Shown in pieces: positions 6,747 through 12,235 of a stretch of 12,235 bases of DNA (the stretch's first letter is position 1; every line of letters begins with the position of its first letter). Origin of the DNA: Rhodococcus_D sp039923155 (lineage in GTDB: Bacteria; Actinomycetota; Actinomycetes; Mycobacteriales; Mycobacteriaceae). A program made the position numbers and the translations under genes. The notes under the pieces were generated by a model. That model saw nothing but the letters and a program-made list of their open reading frames with translations, was not told the origin of the DNA and did no database searches. The stretch spans positions 1 through 12,235 of the forward strand of contig JBDTDI010000059.1 in the NCBI GenBank assembly GCA_039923155.1, read 5' to 3'.

Positions 6747-7190
6747 GTGGACCCACGGGACATGCTCGCCGTCGCGGTCGGGCAGGCGCGCACCGGGCTC
6801 GCCGAGGGCGGGATCCCCATCGGGGCGGCCCTGTTCGACGCTGACGGTGTGCTGCTGGGCGCCGGGCACAACCGTCGGGTGCAGGACGACGACCCGTCGA
6901 TGCACGCGGAGACCGCCGCCTTCCGGGCGGCGGGCCGTCAGCGCAGCTACCGGGGCACCACGATGGTGACCACACTGTCACCGTGCTGGTTCTGCTCGGG
7001 CCTGGTGCGCCAGTTCGGCATCGGTGCAGTGATCATCGGCGAGGCGCGGACCTTTCACGGTGGGCACGACTGGCTCGCCGAGCACGGAGTGGCGGTGACC
7101 GTCCTCGACGACGCCGGGTGTGCGGCGATGATGACGGAGTTCATCGCCGCCGCGCCGCAGCTGTGGAACGAGGACATCGGGGTCGACTGA
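6747..7190 (+). CDS. Cytosine deaminase of the yeast FCY1 type
   Basis: This 147-residue cytoplasmic zinc enzyme of the cytidine deaminase-like fold converts cytosine to uracil plus ammonia. Zinc ligands are His53 in HAE (with proton shuttle Glu55), Cys80 and Cys83 in SPCWFC. The residues that shape the cytosine pocket in yeast FCY1 have counterparts here: Asn42 (GHN), Phe103 (GEARTF) and the tail PQLWNEDIG with Trp140 and Asp143. Yeast FCY1 is 158 residues. It is unrelated to the amidohydrolase-type bacterial CodA. A GTG at 6747 follows the permease stop by one base; an ATG at 6762 is an alternative start and neither has a clear ribosome binding site, so coupled translation is likely. A guanine or tRNA-adenosine deaminase is less likely because of the FCY1-specific tail. 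Confidence 0.9.
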   Translation: MDPRDMLAVAVGQARTGLAEGGIPIGAALFDADGVLLGAGHNRRVQDDDPSMHAETAAFRAAGRQRSYRGTTMVTTLSPCWFCSGLVRQFGIGAVIIGEARTFHGGHDWLAEHGVAVTVLDDAGCAAMMTEFIAAAPQLWNEDIGVD

Positions 7191-7386
7191 CGGTGAACGA
7201 TCCTCGGGCGGGCGCTGACCGACGTTCTGCACCATGCGGTACCCACCCTCCGAGGTCTGCTCGAGATGGACGCCGGCAATTGTCGTTTTCGTGCGGTCCT
7301 CGAGCTCGACCCCGATGAGCGGGGTCCGTCGTCTCCGCAGCGGTGTTCCGTTGCTCAAACCGCCTCCACCCGCCAGGCTTGGCCCC
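7191..7386. other. 196-base intergenic region between the deaminase gene and sthA
   Basis: This is the longest gap in the window. It carries the sthA promoter at its right end and a small inverted repeat (GACCCC at 7308-7313, loop of seven, GGGGTC at 7321-7326) that lacks a T-run. On the minus strand one frame is open throughout with fairly G/C-rich third positions. I do not call it a gene because it has no good start and runs far into the deaminase gene in antisense. Confidence 0.5.
7351..7386 (+). promoter_or_regulatory. Leaderless-type promoter of sthA
   Basis: TTGCTC at 7351-7356 and CAGGCT at 7374-7379 are spaced by 17 bases, as expected for a housekeeping sigma factor. Seven bases separate the -10 from the ATG at 7387, so transcription could begin at or next to the start codon. 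No Shine-Dalgarno sequence is present, which fits a leaderless message. Confidence 0.55.
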
Positions 7387-8799
7387 ATGTCGGCGAACGA
7401 GTACGACCTGGTGGTGGTGGGTTCAGGCCCTGGCGGGCAGAAGTCCGCCATCGCGGCGGCGAAGCTGGGCAAGCGCGTGGCCATCGTCGAGAAGGGTCAG
7501 ATGCTGGGCGGGGTGTGCACCAACACGGGCACCATCCCGTCGAAGACGCTGCGCGAGGCCGTGCTCTACCTGACGGGGGTCAACCAGCGGGAGATGTACG
7601 GGGCCAGCTACCGGGTGAAGTCCGACATCACCGTGGCCGACCTGCTGGCCCGCACCACGCACGTCATCGGACGCGAGATCGAGGTGGTGCGGGCCCAGCT
7701 GATGCGCAACCGCGTCGAGCTGTTCACCGGCACCGCCACCTTCGTCGACCCGCACACCGTCGCGGTCGAGACCGCCCTGCACGCCGAGCGGGTCACCCTG
7801 TCCGGAAGTCACATCGTCCTGGCGACGGGAACCTCGCCGGCCCGCCCAGCGGGCGTCGCCTTCGACGAGAAGCGGGTGCTCGACTCCGACGGCATCCTCA
7901 ACCTCGAGAAGATCCCCACCACGATGGTCGTCGTCGGCGCCGGGGTGATCGGCATCGAGTACGCGTCCATGTTCGCCGCCCTCGGCACCCGGGTGACGGT
8001 GGTCGAGAAGCGGGACACCATGCTCGAGTTCTGCGACTCCGAGATTGTGGAGAGCCTCAAGTTCCACCTGCGCGACTCCTCGGTGACGTTCCGCTTCGGG
8101 GAAGAGGTGACCGAGGTGGCCGTGGGCGCCAAGGGCACCGTGACCACCCTCGCCAGCGGCAAGCGCATTCCCGCTGAGACCGTCATGTACTCCGCAGGGC
8201 GCCAGGGCGTGACCGAGTCCCTCAACCTGGGTGCCGCCGGGCTGGAAGCGGACCAGCGGGGCCGCATCTCGGTCGACGAGCACTACCGCACGAGCGTCGG
8301 GCACATCTACGCCGTCGGGGACGTCATCGGCTTCCCGGCCCTGGCGTCGACCTCCATGGACCAGGGTCGGCTCGCCGCCTACCACGCCTTCGGCGAGCCG
8401 ACCCGCAACATGGAGGCCCTGCAGCCGATCGGCATCTACTCCATCCCCGAGGTGTCCTACGTGGGGCGCACCGAGGTGGAGCTGACCGGCGACGCGGTGC
8501 CCTACGAGGTCGGTACGTCCCGCTACCGCGAGCTCGCCAGGGGCCAGATCACCGGCGACTCCTACGGGATGCTCAAGCTGCTGGTGTCAACCGAGGACCG
8601 CACAATCCTGGGGGTTCACATCTTCGGGACCTCGGCCACCGACCTGGTGCACATCGGGCAGGCGGTGATGGGTTGCGGCGGGACCGTGGACTACCTGGTG
8701 GACACGGTGTTCAACTACCCCACGCTGTCGGAGGCGTACAAGGTGGCCGCGCTCGACGCCACGAACAAGATCCGCGCCCTCGACGCGTTCGCCGTGTGA
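7387..8799 (+). CDS. sthA: Soluble (Si-specific) NAD(P)+ transhydrogenase
   Basis: This 470-residue cytoplasmic flavoprotein moves hydride between NADPH and NAD+, balancing the two cofactor pools. It belongs to the lipoamide dehydrogenase/glutathione reductase family. The FAD motif GSGPGG is at residues 12-17, and the second dinucleotide motif is GAGVIGIEYAS. A further FAD motif is YAVGDVIGFP, and the C-terminal dimer domain ends with NYPTLSEAYKVAALDA. At the active-site position it reads GVCTNTGTIPSK: Cys44 is kept but the second cysteine of the redox disulfide is Thr49. That is the mark of SthA as opposed to dihydrolipoamide dehydrogenase. The ATG at 7387 fits family length and promoter position. 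It seems to be a single-gene unit; its stop is 6 bases from the convergent MFS gene. Confidence 0.93.
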   Translation: MSANEYDLVVVGSGPGGQKSAIAAAKLGKRVAIVEKGQMLGGVCTNTGTIPSKTLREAVLYLTGVNQREMYGASYRVKSDITVADLLARTTHVIGREIEVVRAQLMRNRVELFTGTATFVDPHTVAVETALHAERVTLSGSHIVLATGTSPARPAGVAFDEKRVLDSDGILNLEKIPTTMVVVGAGVIGIEYASMFAALGTRVTVVEKRDTMLEFCDSEIVESLKFHLRDSSVTFRFGEEVTEVAVGAKGTVTTLASGKRIPAETVMYSAGRQGVTESLNLGAAGLEADQRGRISVDEHYRTSVGHIYAVGDVIGFPALASTSMDQGRLAAYHAFGEPTRNMEALQPIGIYSIPEVSYVGRTEVELTGDAVPYEVGTSRYRELARGQITGDSYGMLKLLVSTEDRTILGVHIFGTSATDLVHIGQAVMGCGGTVDYLVDTVFNYPTLSEAYKVAALDATNKIRALDAFAV

Positions 8800-8805
8800 C
8801 GCAGC

Positions 8806-10110
8806 TCAGCCCCGACCGCGGCGCAGGGCCTCGCGCAGCGGAGGCACCTCCACGCCTTCGCCCGCGAGCACCCGCCGGGCCTTGACCCGGGTGGCGAGGA
8901 TCCCGACCAGGGCCAGTGCCCACACCGGGAACTGCACCAACCAGGCGAGCCGGAAGGCGCCCGGGGTGTAGCCCCCGGCTGCGCCGAGCACCAGTCCGAT
9001 CGCCAGCACCACCACCACCGCGGCCATGAAGCCCCCCACGTTGACCATGCCCTGCGCGGTGCCCATCCGGTGGCTGGGGTTGAACGTGCGGGCGTAGTCG
9101 AAGCCGATGAGCGAGCCCGGCCCGCCCACGGCGAGCACCAGCACGAGCACCACCAGCAGCCAGGTCGGAGCCGGCGCGGGGACGGCCAGCACCACGGCCC
9201 ACGTGGCAGCGGTCACCACGAGGATGGTCAGCACCAGCCAGGACCGGCGCAGCGGGTGCCGGGCCGTGAGCTCCCCGATGACCGGGCCCGCCACGATGCC
9301 GGCCCCCACGAGCACCGTGAGCAGCACGCTGGCCTCGGTTGCGCTGCGCCCCTGCCCGGAGACGAGGTACGGCACGCCCCACAGCAGCGCGAAGACCGTG
9401 CCGGAGAACTGGGTGCCGAGGTGGGTGAAGAAGCCCAGCCGGGTCCCCGGGTGCGCCCACGCCGCCCGGACCAGCGCAGGTACGGCACCCGGGCGCAGGT
9501 CGGCCGGCGGCGGGCGCGCTCCGGGTGGGGCGTCGCGCACGGCGGCCGTCACCACGACGACGACGAGCACGCCGAGCGCCGCGGCCGCCAGGTAGGCGCT
9601 CTCCCACCCGGGTCCGTGCAGCAGCGCCACGAGGGGAATCGCGGACAGCACCTGGCCGAGCTGACCGAGGATGCCGGTCAGCTGGGTGACCACCGGCACC
9701 TGTCGGGCCGGGAACCAGGCCCCGACCAGGCGCAGCACGGAGATGAAGGTCAGGGCGTCGCCGGCGCCGACCAGCACCCGCGCGAGGTAGGCCCAGCCGA
9801 TGGAGACGGTGACCGCGATCAGCAGCTGTCCGGCGGCCATCACCAGGGCGCCCACCGCGAGCAGGCGCCGGCTGCCGAAGCGGTCCAGCAGCACCCCGAC
9901 GGGGACCTGCAACCCGGCGTACACCACCAGCTGCAGCACGACGAAGCCGGACAGGGTGCCCGGGCTCGCCCCGAAGCGGTGAGCGGCGTCGAGGCCGGAC
10001 ACGCCGAACGACGTGCGGTTGAGCACGGCGACGACGTAGGCGAGCACGCCGACCCCCCAAACCAGCCACGCCCGCGAGCTCGGGACGGGGGCGGGGGGTG
10101 TCGAGCTCAC
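8806..10110 (-). CDS. Major facilitator superfamily transporter, substrate unknown
   Basis: This 434-residue integral membrane protein shows about twelve hydrophobic segments in two halves. The MFS motif A in the loop after the second segment is clear: GVLLDRFGSRR at residues 72-82. A second-half counterpart is GELTARHPLRRS. The segment SGLDAAHRFGASPGTLSGFVVLQ near the N-terminus resembles many actinobacterial MFS carriers of unknown substrate. The GTG at 10110 is chosen because a -10 box lies six bases before it and because the upstream in-frame sequence is Arg/Gly-rich and antisense to the next gene. It is divergent from a small ABM-domain gene across 81 bases. Whether it exports or imports cannot be told. 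Confidence 0.88.
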   Translation of the reverse strand: MSSTPPAPVPSSRAWLVWGVGVLAYVVAVLNRTSFGVSGLDAAHRFGASPGTLSGFVVLQLVVYAGLQVPVGVLLDRFGSRRLLAVGALVMAAGQLLIAVTVSIGWAYLARVLVGAGDALTFISVLRLVGAWFPARQVPVVTQLTGILGQLGQVLSAIPLVALLHGPGWESAYLAAAALGVLVVVVVTAAVRDAPPGARPPPADLRPGAVPALVRAAWAHPGTRLGFFTHLGTQFSGTVFALLWGVPYLVSGQGRSATEASVLLTVLVGAGIVAGPVIGELTARHPLRRSWLVLTILVVTAATWAVVLAVPAPAPTWLLVVLVLVLAVGGPGSLIGFDYARTFNPSHRMGTAQGMVNVGGFMAAVVVVLAIGLVLGAAGGYTPGAFRLAWLVQFPVWALALVGILATRVKARRVLAGEGVEVPPLREALRRGRG

Positions 10111-10122
10111 GGTGAGAGGGTA
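10111..10122 (-). promoter_or_regulatory. Leaderless-type -10 box of the MFS gene
   Basis: On the minus strand TACCCT (10122-10117) lies six bases before the GTG at 10110. No Shine-Dalgarno sequence is present, so the message probably starts at the GTG. No good -35 is visible. Confidence 0.5.
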
Positions 10123-10179
10123 GCGACGTGGGGTCCCGTGGTTGACCGAAGGCCGACCGGCCCCTGCGGTCGACCCGCG

Positions 10180-10191
10180 TAGGTTCGGCCC
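10180..10191 (+). promoter_or_regulatory. Leaderless-type -10 box of the ABM-domain gene
   Basis: TAGGTT at 10180-10185 lies six bases before the ATG at 10192, with no ribosome binding site between. The same spacing is seen at the divergent MFS gene, so the 81-base region would drive two leaderless transcripts in opposite directions. Confidence 0.5.
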
Positions 10192-10500
10192 ATGGTCACC
10201 GAGATTGCCGACATTACCGTCCACGCCGGTTCCGTCGCCGAGTTCCCCGCCGCGTTCGAGCGCGGAGCAGCGCACCTGCGCGCGTCGCCGGGGTTCGTCT
10301 CCGCCCGGTTGACCCGCAGTATCGAGTCGCCGCAGCGGTTCGTGCTGCTGGTGGAGTGGGAGAGCCTGGCGGCCCACACCGAGGGGTTCCGGTCCTCCCC
10401 TGCGTTCGCAGCCTGGCGGGGCGAGGTGGGGCCCCACTTCGACGGCGCACCGGTGGTGGAGCACCTGCTGGACGTGCACGCGGTCTCCGCCCAGGACTGA
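10192..10500 (+). CDS. Small antibiotic biosynthesis monooxygenase (ABM)-domain protein
   Basis: This 102-residue cytoplasmic protein has the dimeric ferredoxin-like alpha/beta fold called the ABM domain. Typical parts can be read in order: a first strand (IADITVHAGSVAEF), a helix (FERGAAHLRASPGFVSARL), a strand pair ending in RFVLLVEWES, a loop and helix (AAHTEGFRSSPAFAAWRGEV) and a last strand (VVEHLLDVHAV). His376-like catalytic residues are not conserved across this family, so activity cannot be claimed. Relatives include quinol monooxygenases, haem-degrading enzymes and many stress proteins of unknown role. Start is the ATG at 10192, directly after a -10 box. It is 40 bases ahead of the secreted hydrolase gene, which has its own promoter candidate. 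Confidence 0.85.
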   Translation: MVTEIADITVHAGSVAEFPAAFERGAAHLRASPGFVSARLTRSIESPQRFVLLVEWESLAAHTEGFRSSPAFAAWRGEVGPHFDGAPVVEHLLDVHAVSAQD

Positions 10501-10527
10501 CCGGGGGCCGACTCGGGCCCGCTGCCC

Positions 10528-10540
10528 TAACGTTGGACCC
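10528..10540 (+). promoter_or_regulatory. Leaderless-type -10 box of the secreted hydrolase gene
   Basis: TAACGT at 10528-10533 lies seven bases before the GTG at 10541. No ribosome binding site is visible, which supports both the GTG start and a leaderless message. A clear -35 is not seen. Confidence 0.5.
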
Positions 10541-12235
10541 GTGCCCCCCCGATTCCCCAGGCGCTCACGGCGTCTGCTGCTCGTGCTTGCCGTCGTCGCC
10601 GCCCTCGTCGCCGGGGTGTCCGTGGTGGCGGCGACCCGCAGCTCCGGGCCGGCTCCCGTCGCCGAGCGCAACCTGATGATCCCGGTTCCGAGCGCGCCGG
10701 GGGCGAAGACGACGATCACCCTCGACGCCACGATCTACACCCCCGCGGTGACCCCGGCCCCAGCGGTGCTGCTGGCCCACGGCTTCGGTGGGACCAAGGA
10801 CTCCGTCGCCGCGCAGGCGCGCACCCTCGCCGGCGACGGGTTCGTGGTGCTGGCGTGGAGCGCGCGCGGCTTCGGTCGCAGCGCCGGCGAGATCGGCATC
10901 AACGCTCCCGACGGCGAGGTCGCCGACGCCCGGGCGCTGGTGGACTACCTGGCCACGCAGAAGCAGGTACGCCTCGACGCACCCGGCGACCCCCGGGTCG
11001 GGGTGGCCGGTGGGTCCTACGGCGGTGCGCTGGCGCTGTCGCTCGCTGGTACGGATCCCCGCATCGACGCCGACGCGGCCGCAATCACCTGGAACGACCT
11101 CGGTCAGGCCCTGCTGCCGGACCAGGCCGGACCTACCGCCCCCGCCGCCCGCACCCCGGCCGCGGGGACCACCGGAGCAGACGGGGTGCTCAAGCGCAGC
11201 TGGGCCGGGATCTTCTTCGCCGCCGGCGCCTCACCGACCGGGGTGTGCGGGCGCTTCACCCCCGCCGTCTGTCAGGGCTACCTGGCTGCGAGCGTGTCTG
11301 GTGCACCCACTCCGGCGCTGCTGGCCCTGCTCAAGGCGCACTCGCCCGTGGCGACCAACGCGGGCATCAAGGCCCCCACCCTGCTCCTGCAGGGTGAGGC
11401 CGACACGCTGTTCGGGCTGGACCAGGCCGACGCCAACGCGCGCGAGATCGCCAAGGCCGGTGCCCCCGTGCGGGTCAGCTGGTTCTCCGGCGGTCACGAC
11501 GCGGGGGGGACCAACGCCGACGCCGACGCGCAGGTCGCCGACTTCCTGCGCTTCCACCTGCTCGGGCAGGGAACCGACCCGGGCACCGGGTTCCGCTACG
11601 AGGTCGCCGGTTCGGTGAGCACCCGCGGCACGGTGCGCACCCGCGCCGTGGAGGCGCCCCGCTACCCCGGCCTGGCCGGCGACCCCACCCCCACCACCGA
11701 CCTCGCCCTCACCGGCGGCCCGCAGACCATCGCCCGACCGCCCGGCGCGTCGCCCTCGGCGATCAGCACCGTCCCCGGCATCGGTGCCGCCCTCGGGGGG
11801 CTGGCCAGCTCGGCGCTGACCGGGCTGGCGACGTTCGACGTGCCCGGACAGGTTGCCCGCTTCTCCACCGCACCCCTGGCGGAGCGGTTGACCGTCACCG
11901 GTGCGTCGCGGGTCGCCCTGACCGTGCGTGCGGTGGGCGGCGGGGCCGCCGGGGCTCCCGCGGTCCTGTTCGCCAAGCTCTACGACGTCTCCCCCGACGG
12001 CACCCGTACCCTGCCCGGCGGCGGCGTGTCCGCCTTCCGGGTGCCGGTGGGTGACCAGACGACCGTCCAGGTGACGCTGCCGGGGATCGTGCACCCGGTG
12101 GAGGCAGGACACACCCTGCAGCTCGCGGTGACCACCACCGACCAGGCCTACGCGGTTCCCCTGACGCCGGCTGCCTACCAGGTTGGTCTCGCGGGGGCCA
12201 CGCTGGCCCTGCCCCTCGTGGGCGGCAACGACGTG
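10541..12235 (+). CDS. Exported X-Pro dipeptidyl-peptidase/CocE-type serine hydrolase (3' end outside the window)
   Basis: The frame from the GTG at 10541 is open to the last base, giving 565 residues so far. Residues 1-32 are a basic stretch (RRSRR) followed by a hydrophobic segment, so the protein is exported or membrane-anchored. Residues about 50-345 form an alpha/beta hydrolase of the S15/CocE type: LLAHGFGGTKDS supplies the oxyanion loop, Ser159 in GGSYGG is the nucleophile, and Asp288 (GEADTLFG) and His319 (SGGHDAGG) complete the triad. Residues about 430-560 resemble the C-terminal jelly-roll of X-Pro dipeptidyl peptidases (STAPLAERLTVTG, VLFAKLYDVSPDGT). Between them lies a linker rich in Gly, Pro, Ala and Thr. 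Peptide or ester substrates are possible; the true substrate is unknown. The sequence stops about where the jelly-roll should end, so either a stop or another domain follows. Confidence 0.88.
   Translation, partial: MPPRFPRRSRRLLLVLAVVAALVAGVSVVAATRSSGPAPVAERNLMIPVPSAPGAKTTITLDATIYTPAVTPAPAVLLAHGFGGTKDSVAAQARTLAGDGFVVLAWSARGFGRSAGEIGINAPDGEVADARALVDYLATQKQVRLDAPGDPRVGVAGGSYGGALALSLAGTDPRIDADAAAITWNDLGQALLPDQAGPTAPAARTPAAGTTGADGVLKRSWAGIFFAAGASPTGVCGRFTPAVCQGYLAASVSGAPTPALLALLKAHSPVATNAGIKAPTLLLQGEADTLFGLDQADANAREIAKAGAPVRVSWFSGGHDAGGTNADADAQVADFLRFHLLGQGTDPGTGFRYEVAGSVSTRGTVRTRAVEAPRYPGLAGDPTPTTDLALTGGPQTIARPPGASPSAISTVPGIGAALGGLASSALTGLATFDVPGQVARFSTAPLAERLTVTGASRVALTVRAVGGGAAGAPAVLFAKLYDVSPDGTRTLPGGGVSAFRVPVGDQTTVQVTLPGIVHPVEAGHTLQLAVTTTDQAYAVPLTPAAYQVGLAGATLALPLVGGNDV

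Noticed and set aside
5240..6871. Long minus-strand open frame opposite the NCS1 permease
   Set aside because: It is His/Gly/Gln/Arg-rich with no domain, while the plus strand has a full NCS1 transporter.
7308..7326. Small inverted repeat as a terminator for the permease-deaminase operon
   Set aside because: The stem is only six base pairs, no T-run follows, and it lies about 120 bases after the stop; it is too weak to call.
11231..12112. Minus-strand open frame opposite the hydrolase
   Set aside because: It is Gly/Arg/Ala-rich without motifs and lies opposite a gene with an intact catalytic triad.
1..12235. Mobile elements, CRISPR arrays, phage genes, tRNA or rRNA genes
   Set aside because: No transposase or integrase motifs, no regularly spaced repeats, no terminal inverted repeats and no tRNA-like cloverleaf were seen; gene spacing is tight and composition even.

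Overview
This is a GC-rich window with codon choice strongly biased to G/C at the third position, as in a high-GC actinobacterium. The clearest lineage clue is an alcohol dehydrogenase very close in sequence to mycobacterial MscR (Rv2259), the mycothiol-dependent formaldehyde dehydrogenase/nitrosothiol reductase. It is followed by an MBL-fold hydrolase, the same order as Rv2259-Rv2260. Mycothiol is made only by actinobacteria. Several genes seem to start directly after a TAnnnT-type -10 box (leaderless transcripts), which is also typical of actinobacteria. I cannot name the genus; a Geodermatophilales or Pseudonocardiales-type organism is a guess.

Layout. (1) Positions 1-2680, plus strand: the end of a sugar ABC transport operon. 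It holds a MalF/AglF-type permease cut by the window edge, an AglG/MalG-type permease overlapping it by ATGA, and a LacI-family repressor. (2) Positions 2578-5153, minus strand: mscR-like dehydrogenase, an MBL hydrolase overlapping it by 11 bases, and a secreted lipoprotein 49 bases further on. The lipoprotein gene runs tail-to-tail into lacI, and the two coding regions overlap by about 103 bases. (3) Positions 5279-7190, plus strand: a cytosine salvage pair, an NCS1 nucleobase permease followed by a small deaminase of the yeast FCY1 type. It diverges from mscR across a 125-base promoter region. (4) Positions 7387-8799: soluble NAD(P) transhydrogenase SthA with its own promoter. (5) Positions 8806-10110, minus strand: an MFS transporter ending 6 bases from sthA. 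(6) Positions 10192-10500: a small ABM-domain protein, divergent from the MFS gene. (7) Positions 10541 to the window end: a secreted or membrane-anchored X-Pro dipeptidyl-peptidase/CocE-type serine hydrolase that continues past the window.

Together these look like ordinary chromosomal metabolic genes: alpha-glucoside or other oligosaccharide import under LacI control, mycothiol-linked formaldehyde/nitrosothiol detoxification, cytosine uptake and deamination, and NADPH/NADH balancing. I see no mobile element, CRISPR array, RNA gene or phage gene, and no intergenic gap exceeds 200 bases. I did not find a convincing new multi-gene system. The points most worth a second look are the bacterial FCY1-type deaminase paired with a permease, the MBL enzyme and lipoprotein coupled to mscR, the lacI/lipoprotein overlap, the set of leaderless promoters, and the unfinished hydrolase at the right edge.
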